From Anaerobutyricum hallii DSM 3353 (GTDB lineage: Bacteria > Bacillota > Clostridia > Lachnospirales > Lachnospiraceae), in NCBI RefSeq assembly GCF_000173975.1, contig NZ_ACEP01000064.1, positions 1 to 64,000 on the forward strand: 64,000 nt of DNA, in the 5' to 3' direction. Under the pieces are notes generated by a model. That model was not told where the DNA came from. It was given only the letters and a program-made list of their open reading frames with translations, and made no database searches. The translations under genes and the position numbers were made by a program. Of this stretch, positions 26,797 to 34,652 are shown piece after piece. How positions within the stretch are numbered: position 1 is the first letter of the stretch; every line of letters starts with the position of its first letter.

Positions 26797-26869
26797 GTTA
26801 GACAGTGCAAAAATACCCAGACAGTTGTATTAGGCACAATACGCAACTGGAGGGAGGTTAGGTGAGTCA

Positions 26870-27046
26870 ATGTCAAGTATTATCGTTAAAGAAAACGAAT
26901 CTTTAGACAGCGCTCTTCGTCGTTTTAAGAGAAGCTGTGCTAAAGCAGGTATTCAGCAGGAGATTCGTAAAAGAGAACACTATGAGAAACCAAGTGTGAA
27001 ACGTAAAAAGAAATCTGAAGCTGCTAGAAAACGAAAATATAAATAA
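26870..27046 (+). CDS. rpsU: 30S ribosomal protein S21
   Basis: A 58-residue protein beginning [19 protein letters not shown], with the S21 continuation [20 protein letters not shown] and a Lys/Arg-rich tail ending KRKYK. It binds the 30S subunit near the 3' end of 16S rRNA. GGAGGGAGG lies upstream of the ATG. The gene has its own strong promoter and terminator. Confidence 0.97.
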   Translation: MSSIIVKENESLDSALRRFKRSCAKAGIQQEIRKREHYEKPSVKRKKKSEAARKRKYK

Positions 27047-27057
27047 GTGCTGTAAGG

Positions 27058-27085
27058 GGACATCCAGTTATGGATGTCCTTTTTT
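27058..27085 (+). terminator. Terminator of rpsU
   Basis: The 8-bp perfect stem GGACATCC/GGATGTCC has a six-base loop AGTTAT and is followed by TTTTTT. The right half of this terminator also pairs with TGAAAAAGGATATCC at 27245-27259, beyond the family A element that follows. Confidence 0.95.
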
Positions 27086-27259
27086 CATGCTGTCAATAGA
27101 CGGCTGCTAAGAAAGAATATAGCCTATATCTGTGACTTTCGTCGCGTCGCGTTGAATGTTCGCTCTAGCGCTCGCATTCAGCACTTGCTCCCAGGCCACA
27201 GATATAGGCTATATTCTTTCTTGGCGGCCTGTTTTTTGGAAGATTGAAAAAGGATATCC
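27072..27259 (+). repeat. Family A nested palindrome, copy A6
   Basis: The inner arms (27102-27133 and 27198-27229) pair perfectly over 26 bp (AAGAAAGAATATAGCCTATA..), then through GGCTGC/GCGGCC with wobbles. The core is in the rpsU direction: GACTTTCGTCGC, inner stem GTTGAATG/CATTCAGC, TTGCTCCCAGG. The outer pair is formed by the terminator half GGATGTCCTTTTTTCA (27072-27087) and TGAAAAAGGATATCC (27245-27259). Confidence 0.9.
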
Positions 27260-27376
27260 AGGGGAGATTTGAGATTTAGAAATTTAGATTTCTGCTTGCT
27301 TTGGAATTGGTAGAATGTGGAAATTGTGATCTTGAATTTTGCCAAAGACAGAAGTCTGGGAACAAATCAAATTAGA

Positions 27377-27426
27377 CATAATCATGATTATGTAAAGTTC
27401 ACAAAAGAAAAACTTTCTTTTGTGAA
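27377..27426. promoter_or_regulatory. Two palindromes upstream of dhaK
   Basis: CATAATCATGATTATG (27377-27392) is a perfect 16-base palindrome. Next, TTCACAAAAGAAA (27398-27410) pairs perfectly with TTTCTTTTGTGAA (27414-27426) across a three-base loop. Both lie upstream of the dhaK -35 box and could be activator or repressor sites. The stretch 27260-27376 shows nothing else. Confidence 0.5.
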
Positions 27427-27451
27427 TAGTTATTCAAAATATCTTTAAAAA

Positions 27452-27493
27452 TGCATAAAATCAATTGACCGATTTATGCAAAAGTGATATTAT
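27452..27493 (+). promoter_or_regulatory. dhaKLM promoter inside a dyad operator
   Basis: TTGACC (27465-27470) and TATTAT (27488-27493) are 17 bases apart. The dyad TGCATAAAATC (27452-27462) and GATTTATGCA (27471-27480) brackets the -35 box, so a bound regulator would block RNA polymerase. The regulator gene is not identified in the window. Confidence 0.7.
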
Positions 27494-27566
27494 TGAAATT
27501 AGGATGAGTGTGGTGATTGGCACATAATCCCAATGATATATTATTTCTTTGAAGGAGGAGATTATT

Positions 27567-28565
27567 TTGAAGAAGATTATTAATGCAGTAGACCAGGTAG
27601 AGAATCAGATGATAGAAGGTATGGTTAAAGCTTTCCCTCAGTATGTGAAGAAGCTTGACTGTGGTAATGTTGTTGTCAGAGCTGAGAAGAAGACTGGCAA
27701 GGTAGCCTTGATCAGTGGTGGCGGAAGCGGACATGAGCCAGCTCATGGCGGATTTGTTGGAAAAGGTATGTTAGATGCTGCAGTTGCAGGTGCTGTATTT
27801 ACTTCTCCTACTCCTGATCAGATTTATGAAGGAATTAAAGCCGTTGACGATGGCAAGGGCGTTTTAATGGTAGTTAAGAACTATACAGGCGATGTTCTTA
27901 ACTTTGAGATGGCAGCTGAGATGGCAGCCGATATGGATGGAATCGAAGTAAAAGAAGTTGTTGTTAATGATGACGTTGCTGTACAGGATTCCTTATATAC
28001 AACAGGCCGTCGTGGTGTTGCCGGAACAGTATTTGTACATAAGATCGCCGGTGCTTTAGCAGAAAAAGGTGCAAGCCTTGACGAAGTACAGGCTGTTGCT
28101 CAGAAAGTAATTGATAATGTAAGAACAATGGGTATGGCTATTAAGCCTTGTACCGTACCAGCAGCTGGAGAACCTGGATTTGAACTGGCTGATGATGAGA
28201 TGGAAATCGGTATTGGTATCCATGGAGAACCTGGCGTTGAGAAGAAACCGCTTGAGACAGCAGATGAAATCGTTGATACACTTCTTGAGAAGATTTTAGC
28301 AGATATCGACTACTCCGGTTCTGAAGTAGCAGTAATGATTAATGGATGTGGATCTACTCCTTTAATGGAACTGTTCATCGTTAATAACCGTGTAGCAGAT
28401 GTTTTGGCTGAGAAAGGTATCAAAGTTTATAAGACAATGGTAGGCGAATACATGACATCCCTTGAGATGGAAGGATTCTCTATCACATTACTCCGTCTTG
28501 ATGACCAGATGAAAGAACTCTTAGACGAAGAAGCTGACACTCCAGCACTTACAGTTGCAAAATAA
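27567..28565 (+). CDS. dhaK: PEP-dependent dihydroxyacetone kinase, DhaK subunit
   Basis: Binds dihydroxyacetone for phosphorylation to DHAP. It has 332 residues from the TTG at 27567, which has AGGAGG eight bases upstream and gives the family start KKIINAVDQ. A TTG six codons earlier overlaps that site and is rejected. Visible blocks are SGGGSGHEPAHGGFVG, NYTGDVLNFEMA and GIGIHGEPG, the last containing the His that covalently binds the substrate. It is first in the operon dhaK-dhaL-dhaM. Confidence 0.95.
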   Translation: MKKIINAVDQVENQMIEGMVKAFPQYVKKLDCGNVVVRAEKKTGKVALISGGGSGHEPAHGGFVGKGMLDAAVAGAVFTSPTPDQIYEGIKAVDDGKGVLMVVKNYTGDVLNFEMAAEMAADMDGIEVKEVVVNDDVAVQDSLYTTGRRGVAGTVFVHKIAGALAEKGASLDEVQAVAQKVIDNVRTMGMAIKPCTVPAAGEPGFELADDEMEIGIGIHGEPGVEKKPLETADEIVDTLLEKILADIDYSGSEVAVMINGCGSTPLMELFIVNNRVADVLAEKGIKVYKTMVGEYMTSLEMEGFSITLLRLDDQMKELLDEEADTPALTVAK

Positions 28566-28706
28566 TAAGTGAAATAGATAGCTGTTATCTAAGGACGGTT
28601 ATTGACATACCGCCCTTAGACGGTTACAATGAATTTAACGAAAGACCGGCGTAATCTGCGTGGGTCTTTTGTTAGAGTAATGAATATTAGGAAAGAGGAC
28701 ACAATT

Positions 28707-29330
28707 ATGGCAGACGTAAAAAAAGTAATTGAAATCATTGACAAGATTATTGCAGATGTAGATGAGCAGAAGTTGTTTTTAACAGAGCTTGATAATGTAA
28801 TTGGTGATGGTGACCACGGTATTAACCTTGCTCGTGGTTTTGATGCAGTTAAGACAATCGAAGATACATTTGAAAGCAAAGATATCGGAGCTATTTTAAA
28901 AGCAATCGGAATGAAACTTGTTTCTACAGTTGGAGGAGCTTCCGGTCCATTATACGGAACTGCATTTATGAAGTCTGGTGCATTACTTAATGGCAAGACA
29001 GAGATGGATATGAATGATTTTATCGAGATGCTTCAGGTATCCATTGATGGTATCATGAAACGTGGTAAAGCTGTAAAAGGTGAAAAGACTATGCTTGATG
29101 CCATGATTCCAGCACATGATGCAATCAAAGCTTCTTATGAAGCAGACGGTGATGCTAAGAAAGCTTTAGATGCAGGCGTAAAAGCTGCAGAAGAGGGTAT
29201 CGAATATACAAAGACAATTATTGCGACAAAGGGTCGTGCAAGCTATCTTGGAGAAAGAAGTATCGGACATCAGGATCCGGGTGCTACTTCATTTACATTA
29301 ATGCTTAAAGCAGTACAGGAACTTGCATAA
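28707..29330 (+). CDS. dhaL: Dihydroxyacetone kinase, ADP-binding DhaL subunit
   Basis: A 207-residue subunit whose tightly bound ADP carries the phosphate from DhaM to dihydroxyacetone. The Mg-binding acidic motif is IGDGDHGINLARG, nucleotide-loop blocks are GGASGPLYG and MLDAMIPA, and a conserved tail reads RSIGHQDPGATSF. The start is ATG 28707, with AAAGAGG upstream and the family-like N-terminus MADVKKV; upstream starts have no ribosome binding site. The 140-base dhaK-dhaL gap has no strong terminator. Confidence 0.95.
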   Translation: MADVKKVIEIIDKIIADVDEQKLFLTELDNVIGDGDHGINLARGFDAVKTIEDTFESKDIGAILKAIGMKLVSTVGGASGPLYGTAFMKSGALLNGKTEMDMNDFIEMLQVSIDGIMKRGKAVKGEKTMLDAMIPAHDAIKASYEADGDAKKALDAGVKAAEEGIEYTKTIIATKGRASYLGERSIGHQDPGATSFTLMLKAVQELA

Positions 29331-29348
29331 GAGAAAGGAATAAGATAT

Positions 29349-29729
29349 ATGGTAGGTATTGTTGTTGTATCCCACAGCCCAAAATTAGCAGAAGGTGTTG
29401 TAGAATTAGCTTCTTTGATGGCACCGGAAACACCGATGAAGGCAGCCGGTGGAATGGATGACGGCGGATTTGGAACTAGTTTTGAAAAGATTACAGAAGC
29501 TATTGATGAAGTTTACAGTGATGACGGTGTAGCAATCTTTATGGATTTGGGAAGTGCTGTCATGACAACGGAAATGGTTTTAGAATCTATGGAAGACCGT
29601 AAGATTAAGATGGTAGACTGTCCTGTAACAGAGGGAGCGATTGCTGCCGCAGTAGTTGCCGCAGGAGGAGCTTCTCTTGAAGAAGTTGTGCAGGTAGCGC
29701 AGGCATCGAAAGAACAGGCCAAATTCTGA
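29349..29729 (+). CDS. dhaM: Dihydroxyacetone kinase phosphotransferase DhaM (EIIA-Man domain only)
   Basis: A 126-residue protein that receives phosphate from HPr and rephosphorylates the ADP on DhaL. The phosphorylated residue is His9 in VVSHSPKLAEG. Unlike E. coli DhaM it has no HPr or EI domains, as in Firmicutes versions. Its last codons, including the TGA stop, lie inside the outer arm (CTGATTTG) of the family A element that follows. Confidence 0.93.
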   Translation: MVGIVVVSHSPKLAEGVVELASLMAPETPMKAAGGMDDGGFGTSFEKITEAIDEVYSDDGVAIFMDLGSAVMTTEMVLESMEDRKIKMVDCPVTEGAIAAAVVAAGGASLEEVVQVAQASKEQAKF

Positions 29730-29904
29730 TTTGTAAGGCTGTGAAACAGACGCCAGCAAAGAGAGCCTATCCCCTATATTTGTGACTTTAGTCGCGGCGG
29801 TTTGAATACTCGCTTACACACACTCGTATCCAAACCTTGCTCCGAGGCCACAAATATAGGGGATAGGCTCTCTTTGCTGGCTGCCTTGCAGCTGCGCAAA
29901 TCAG
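29726..29904 (+). repeat. Family A nested palindrome, copy A7
   Basis: The inner arms 29752-29784 (GCCAGCAAAGAGAGCCTATC..) and 29849-29881 pair perfectly over 33 bp. The outer arms CTGATTTG (29726-29733, containing the dhaM stop codon) and CAAATCAG (29897-29904) also pair. The core is in dhaM sense. Its inner stem has the coupled change AATACTCG/CTCGTAT against AATGTTCG/CTCGCAT in other copies, with loop strands GACTTTAGTCGCGGC and TTGCTCCGAGG. Confidence 0.97.
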
Positions 29905-29961
29905 GAGTTCTATTTTTTCTTTCTCTCTCATAGGGATATAAAAAATACATGGTGTGATTTT

Positions 29962-30177
29962 ATGCTGGAAAGGAAGAGTCCTTTTGTCTGTTCTGTAAAT
30001 GGAGCCAAAGAAATCAGTATAGAAAATTATGGAAGTCTGGGTGATTTCAGTGATAAAAAGATTGTGTTGAATTGTTATAAATGTAAGATGATTATTGAGG
30101 GAGAAGGTCTTTTAATTGAATATTTTACCGATGTTGATATGAAGATTACAGGTCATATTCATTCAATTCATTTTTGA
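29962..30177 (+). CDS. yqfC: Sporulation protein of the YabP/YqfC family
   Basis: A 71-residue protein with the family's beta-rich pattern (SVNGAKEISIENYGSL, KIVLNCYKCKMIIEGEGLLIEYF, DVDMKITGHIHSI). yqfC is expressed in the mother cell under sigma-E in spore formers. The yqfD gene follows 12 bases later, the standard pairing. The ribosome binding site is weak (GGTG) before the ATG, and the gene could be a few codons longer. Confidence 0.85.
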   Translation: MLERKSPFVCSVNGAKEISIENYGSLGDFSDKKIVLNCYKCKMIIEGEGLLIEYFTDVDMKITGHIHSIHF

Positions 30178-30189
30178 AGGGAGAAGAAG

Positions 30190-31443
30190 ATGCTCTTTTC
30201 GTTATTTCATTTTCTGTCGGGATATTGCCGGATTGTTTTAAGTGGGATGAATCAGGAACGTTTTTTAAATCTCTGCGCAGCAAAGCAGATTCTTTTGTGG
30301 AATATTAAAAGAGAGGGAAAGCATTATATTTTTTACATAAGCAGAGGGGGATATAAAGAACTTCAGGAAATATCAGAAAAAACGGGAAGTACATTTCGGT
30401 GTATACAGAAAAAAGGAATCCCGTATTTGTTCTGCAGATATAAAAAAAGAAAGTGCTTTGCGTTGGCACTTTTGTTTTGTACAGCTATTTTTATTGTTAT
30501 GTCCTGTTTTATATGGCAGGTGCAGGTGACAGGAAGTTATGGACATTCAGAGGAAGAGCTTCTTGATTATCTTGAGAAAAAAGGAGTTCATAGTGGGACA
30601 AAGATTTCAGGGTTTTCGTGTGCACGATTAGAGGAGCAGATTCGAAAGGATTTTGAAGACATAGCATGGGTTTCCTGTGAAAGAAAGGGAACACTTTTAA
30701 GAGTCAGAGTGAAAGAAACTTTAGATAAACGTGATCAAAAGGAGGGAGAAATGCAGGAATCACCATGTAATCTTATTGCTTCAAAGAAAGGAAGAATTGC
30801 CAGTATTCTTGTAAGAAGCGGAAGTGCAAAGGTGAAAAAGGGCGATAAAGTAAAGCCGGGGGATGTACTTATTTCAGGGATTGTAGAGATTAAAGATGAT
30901 GAGGGAGAAATTGCAGAGGAAACATTGGTAAGGGCACAGGGAGATGTTTATGCAATTTCAAAAATAAAATATGAAGATTGTTTTCCATTAATTTATTATA
31001 AAAAAAATTATACTGGAAAGACAGAAAAAAGTTATCGCTTTTTGATAAATGGTTATACGATTAAAATGCCGGAACGTAAAACAGCATATGCAGAGTATGA
31101 TGAACAGTCCAGAGAAATTTTGCTGCATATCGGACCACAGTTTTATCTGCCGGTTTCTCTTTTTGTTATAACAAAGGCGCAGTGTCAGATTTCAAAAGAA
31201 AGTTATAGTGTGTCCCAGGCAAAGAAGGAGGCAAGGAAGCGTCTTTTTCTCTTTTTGAAAGAATATGAGAGAAAAGGGGTGGTAATCCTGAAAAATAATG
31301 TTAGAATAGACAGTGATAAAAATGAGTGTACTGCAAGGGGAATTATCAAAATAAAAGAACGTGTAGGTAAAGTTCAGGAGATTCCCTCAACATTAGACGG
31401 GGAAAAGGATATAAAACAAGAGCCTGCCGTTTTAAACAGATAA
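30190..31443 (+). CDS. yqfD: Sporulation protein YqfD
   Basis: A 417-residue membrane protein. A cytoplasmic N-terminal domain precedes one membrane helix near residues 88-108 (ALALLFCTAIFIVMSCFIW). The large outer domain begins with a POTRA-like segment (VQVTGSYGHSEEELLDYLEKK) and continues with a conserved KVKKGDKVKPGDVLISGI block. The family is needed for sporulation in Bacillus and Clostridia through an unclear mechanism. It is paired with yqfC and precedes phoH, as in related genomes. Confidence 0.9.
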   Translation: MLFSLFHFLSGYCRIVLSGMNQERFLNLCAAKQILLWNIKREGKHYIFYISRGGYKELQEISEKTGSTFRCIQKKGIPYLFCRYKKRKCFALALLFCTAIFIVMSCFIWQVQVTGSYGHSEEELLDYLEKKGVHSGTKISGFSCARLEEQIRKDFEDIAWVSCERKGTLLRVRVKETLDKRDQKEGEMQESPCNLIASKKGRIASILVRSGSAKVKKGDKVKPGDVLISGIVEIKDDEGEIAEETLVRAQGDVYAISKIKYEDCFPLIYYKKNYTGKTEKSYRFLINGYTIKMPERKTAYAEYDEQSREILLHIGPQFYLPVSLFVITKAQCQISKESYSVSQAKKEARKRLFLFLKEYERKGVVILKNNVRIDSDKNECTARGIIKIKERVGKVQEIPSTLDGEKDIKQEPAVLNR

Positions 31444-31522
31444 TTTTAGCAGTAAGTTCAATTACAAATCATATAGTGGGATTTTGAAAATATATTGACA
31501 AGAAAGGAAAATCAGACAAAGA

Positions 31523-32533
31523 ATGAATATAGCAGAACAGGAATTCCCTTTTCCAGCGGAACATGCAAGTAATGTTTTTGGTCAGTTTGATGCCAACATG
31601 AAAAAGATTGAGAAGACATTGCATGTCACGATTATTTTCAGAGATGACAAGTTGAAGTTAATTGGAGGAGAGAAGGATTGCGATAGAGCAAAACATGTGA
31701 TAGAGCAGCTCCTTTTATTATCGCAGAGAGGGAATGATATTACAGAGCAGAATATTAATTATACACTTTCTCTTTCTATGACGAATGAGGAATCTGCAGT
31801 TACCCAGTTAGATAGTGATGTAATCTGTCATACGATCATGGGGAAACCGATTAAGCCTAAAACGATGGGACAGAAGAAATATGTTGATATGATCACGGAT
31901 AAGATGATCGTATTTGGTGTAGGACCTGCGGGAACCGGAAAGACATATCTTGCGATGGCAAAGGCAATTACAGCATTTAAGGCAAATGAAGTGAATCGTA
32001 TTATCCTGACTCGTCCGGCGATTGAAGCCGGGGAGAAGCTGGGATTTCTTCCGGGTGACCTTCAAAGTAAAGTGGATCCGTACTTACGGCCTCTTTACGA
32101 TGCGCTTTACGAAATTATGGGTGCGGATACTTTTGCTAAAAACATGGAAAAGGGATTAATAGAAGTGGCACCTCTTGCTTATATGAGAGGAAGAACGTTA
32201 GATAATGCATTTGTTGTGTTAGATGAAGCGCAGAATACGACACCGGCACAGATGAAGATGTTCCTTACCCGTATTGGCTTTGGGTCAAAGGCAATTATTA
32301 CCGGTGACCTTACGCAGAAAGACCTGCCGTCAGGTACTCGTTCGGGTCTTGATGATGCGCTTCATGTGCTTAAAAATATTGATGAAATTGGCGTGTGTAA
32401 TCTGACGAGTAAGGATGTTGTGCGTCATCCGCTTGTTCAGAAAATTGTTACCGCATACGATGAATATGACAAAAAGAAAGAAACAAGACAAAAGAGAAAG
32501 CAGAGAACAACAGGAAAGCAGGAGAAAAAATGA
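31523..32533 (+). CDS. phoH: PhoH-family ATPase
   Basis: A 336-residue cytoplasmic protein with a KH-like N-terminal region and a PhoH P-loop domain. Walker A GPAGTGKT is at about residues 134-141, Walker B is FVVLDEAQNTTP, and sensor-like ITGDLTQKDLP follows. The family is linked to RNA metabolism and ribosome quality, matching its partner ybeY, whose start overlaps the phoH stop by four bases. The Lys/Arg-rich C-terminal tail (KKKETRQKRKQRTTGKQEKK) may bind RNA. Confidence 0.93.
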   Translation: MNIAEQEFPFPAEHASNVFGQFDANMKKIEKTLHVTIIFRDDKLKLIGGEKDCDRAKHVIEQLLLLSQRGNDITEQNINYTLSLSMTNEESAVTQLDSDVICHTIMGKPIKPKTMGQKKYVDMITDKMIVFGVGPAGTGKTYLAMAKAITAFKANEVNRIILTRPAIEAGEKLGFLPGDLQSKVDPYLRPLYDALYEIMGADTFAKNMEKGLIEVAPLAYMRGRTLDNAFVVLDEAQNTTPAQMKMFLTRIGFGSKAIITGDLTQKDLPSGTRSGLDDALHVLKNIDEIGVCNLTSKDVVRHPLVQKIVTAYDEYDKKKETRQKRKQRTTGKQEKK

Positions 32534-33039
32534 CATTTGAAATAGAGAATGTATATCCGGAAGTGATTTTACCGGATTATGAAACCGTTATTAAAAATGT
32601 GATAGAGGCAGCCTTAGATTATGAAAAATGTCCGTATGAAGCACAGGTATATGTGCTCTTAACAGATAATGAGGAGATTCATGAGATTAATAAGGAACAT
32701 CGCCAGATTGACCGTCCGACAGATGTTCTTTCTTTTCCGATGGCAGATTATCCGGTGCCGGGAGATTTCTCTGATATAGAAGAAAGAGATCCGGATGCTT
32801 TTCATCCTGAGACTGGCGAGCTGATTCTTGGAGATATTATTATTTCCATGGATAAAGTAAAGGAACAGGCGAAAGCTTACGGTCATTCCAATACAAGAGA
32901 GCTGGCATTTTTAGTTGCACACAGTATGCTTCACCTTATGGGATATGACCATATGGTTGATGAGGAACGAAAAGTGATGGAAGCAAAGCAGGAAGAGATT
33001 CTTAAAAACTGTGGTTATATTCGGGAGATGGAAGCTTGA
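32530..33039 (+). CDS. ybeY: Endoribonuclease YbeY (rRNA maturation factor)
   Basis: A 169-residue single-metal endoribonuclease acting in 16S rRNA 3'-end maturation and ribosome quality control. The zinc motif HSMLHLMGYDH is near residues 136-146, preceded by RPTDVLSFPM. It is longer than many homologues through an acidic insert (DIEERDPDAFHPETGE), common in Clostridia. Its stop overlaps the start of the following flavoprotein gene, so the genes are translationally coupled. Confidence 0.95.
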   Translation: MTFEIENVYPEVILPDYETVIKNVIEAALDYEKCPYEAQVYVLLTDNEEIHEINKEHRQIDRPTDVLSFPMADYPVPGDFSDIEERDPDAFHPETGELILGDIIISMDKVKEQAKAYGHSNTRELAFLVAHSMLHLMGYDHMVDEERKVMEAKQEEILKNCGYIREMEA

Positions 33040-34652
33040 GACAAATAAAAGGCAGGGAAAAAACTCAGGGGAATAGCAGAAAAAGTTTCACAAATGCTAA
33101 AGAGAGAAAAGGCAGAATCAGAGAGCAGGAAAGTGCCGGCCAGTTAAATAATAAAGCGAAAACACAGAACAATATCAGTCTGTCAAAGAACAGAATAAAA
33201 ACAGAGAAAAGGCACAATCAGAGGATGGCGAAACAAATACAAAAAAGTACTGTGGAAAAGGACAGGATATTACCAGAAAAATTAATTCAGGATTCCACAG
33301 TATGGGATACCATTATTGTCGGAGCTGGAGCAGCCGGAATGACAGCCGCACTTGCCTGCGGAAAAGAAAAACAAAAAGTACTCCTTCTTGATCGCCAAAA
33401 CCAGATGGGAAGAAAGATTCTGGTCACTGGAAATGGCAAATGTAATCTCACAAACTTTGCACAAAAGCCAAAATATTATCGAAGTGACTGTCCAGAGAAG
33501 GTACAGAAAGTATTGTCTGTGTTTGGACAAAAAGAGGCTATGGAGTTGTTTCAGAGTCTTGGAATCTATACAAAAGATAAGAATGGCTATGTGTACCCAT
33601 ACAGTGAGCAGGCGGCAAGTGTGAGGGAAGCTTTTGAGACAGAAATATTATCAAATCCGTCTATTACATTTGTTCCTTTTTCGGAGGTATACAATGTTCA
33701 AAAGAAAGAGGACGTTTTTTTGATAAAGGCAAAAGAACAGCTCGGTCAGTCAGAACAGAGTACAGGAAAGCAGGGTAATGGTGAGAAAATAGAAAAGGTT
33801 TATCGCTGTCAGAGTCTCCTTGTCACAACCGGGGGATTTGCGGGGCCGAAGTTTGGCTGTGATGGCAGCGGATATGCATTTGCTAAAGTATTTGGACATG
33901 AGATTATAAAACCATTGCCTGCACTTACAGCATTGAAGTCATCTGCTCCGTTTTTAAAAAAGGTAAGCGGGGTTCGGAATCAGGCAGAAATCACATTAGA
34001 AATTGATGGAGAGCCGGTAAAAAAAGAAACTGGAGAACTTCAATGGACAGACTATGGTATTTCTGGTGTGGCTATTTTCCAGTTAAGCCGTTTTGCGATC
34101 ACCGCTTTAGAGGAGAAAAAGAAGGTAGCTTTATACTTTGACTTTATGCCGGAACTTTCTTCCAAGGAGAAGCTTCGCCTGTTTTTGATGCTTGCACAAA
34201 ATCATAAAAAAAGAGACATGCTTTCTTTTGTAAAAGGACTATTTCCTGCAAAACTTTGCCCGGTTATTTTAAGAGAGGCAGGATTAAGAGAAGAAACTTT
34301 AGCTGGAACATTGAAGGAAGAAGAATGGAATGCCCTTGTCATGGCGGTAAGTCATTTTCCTTTGCGGATTAATGGTTATATGGGATATGAAAAAGCGCAG
34401 GTAACAAGAGGCGGTATTTCTCTTACAGAATTAACCGGTAATTTAGAGTCAGATTTTCAGCCTGGACTGTTTTTTGCAGGAGAAGTAGCGGATGTTGACG
34501 GCACCTGTGGAGGCTATAATCTTCAATGGGCATTTTCGAGTGGTACAGTAGCAGGAAGAGCGATTGTTAAGAGAAATCAGGAGCTTTTTAAGGATGACCG
34601 GCATACGATGGAAGAAAACGATGGTATTTCAGAAAGGAACCGAAGAAGATGA
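33036..34652 (+). CDS. BaiN/HI0933-family FAD-binding oxidoreductase
   Basis: A flavoprotein whose relatives are annotated as aminoacetone oxidase, BaiN or RdsA-like; the substrate is not known here. The FAD Rossmann motif VGAGAAGMTAAL begins near residue 93, followed by family blocks RKILVTGNGKCNLTN, TTGGFAGPKFGCDGSG and ADVDGTCGGYNLQWAFSSG. The first roughly 85 residues are Lys/Arg/Gln-rich and absent from typical members of about 410 residues. The TTG at 33036 overlaps the ybeY stop; an internal ATG at 33225 is an alternative start. Confidence 0.85.
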   Translation: MRQIKGREKTQGNSRKSFTNAKERKGRIREQESAGQLNNKAKTQNNISLSKNRIKTEKRHNQRMAKQIQKSTVEKDRILPEKLIQDSTVWDTIIVGAGAAGMTAALACGKEKQKVLLLDRQNQMGRKILVTGNGKCNLTNFAQKPKYYRSDCPEKVQKVLSVFGQKEAMELFQSLGIYTKDKNGYVYPYSEQAASVREAFETEILSNPSITFVPFSEVYNVQKKEDVFLIKAKEQLGQSEQSTGKQGNGEKIEKVYRCQSLLVTTGGFAGPKFGCDGSGYAFAKVFGHEIIKPLPALTALKSSAPFLKKVSGVRNQAEITLEIDGEPVKKETGELQWTDYGISGVAIFQLSRFAITALEEKKKVALYFDFMPELSSKEKLRLFLMLAQNHKKRDMLSFVKGLFPAKLCPVILREAGLREETLAGTLKEEEWNALVMAVSHFPLRINGYMGYEKAQVTRGGISLTELTGNLESDFQPGLFFAGEVADVDGTCGGYNLQWAFSSGTVAGRAIVKRNQELFKDDRHTMEENDGISERNRRR

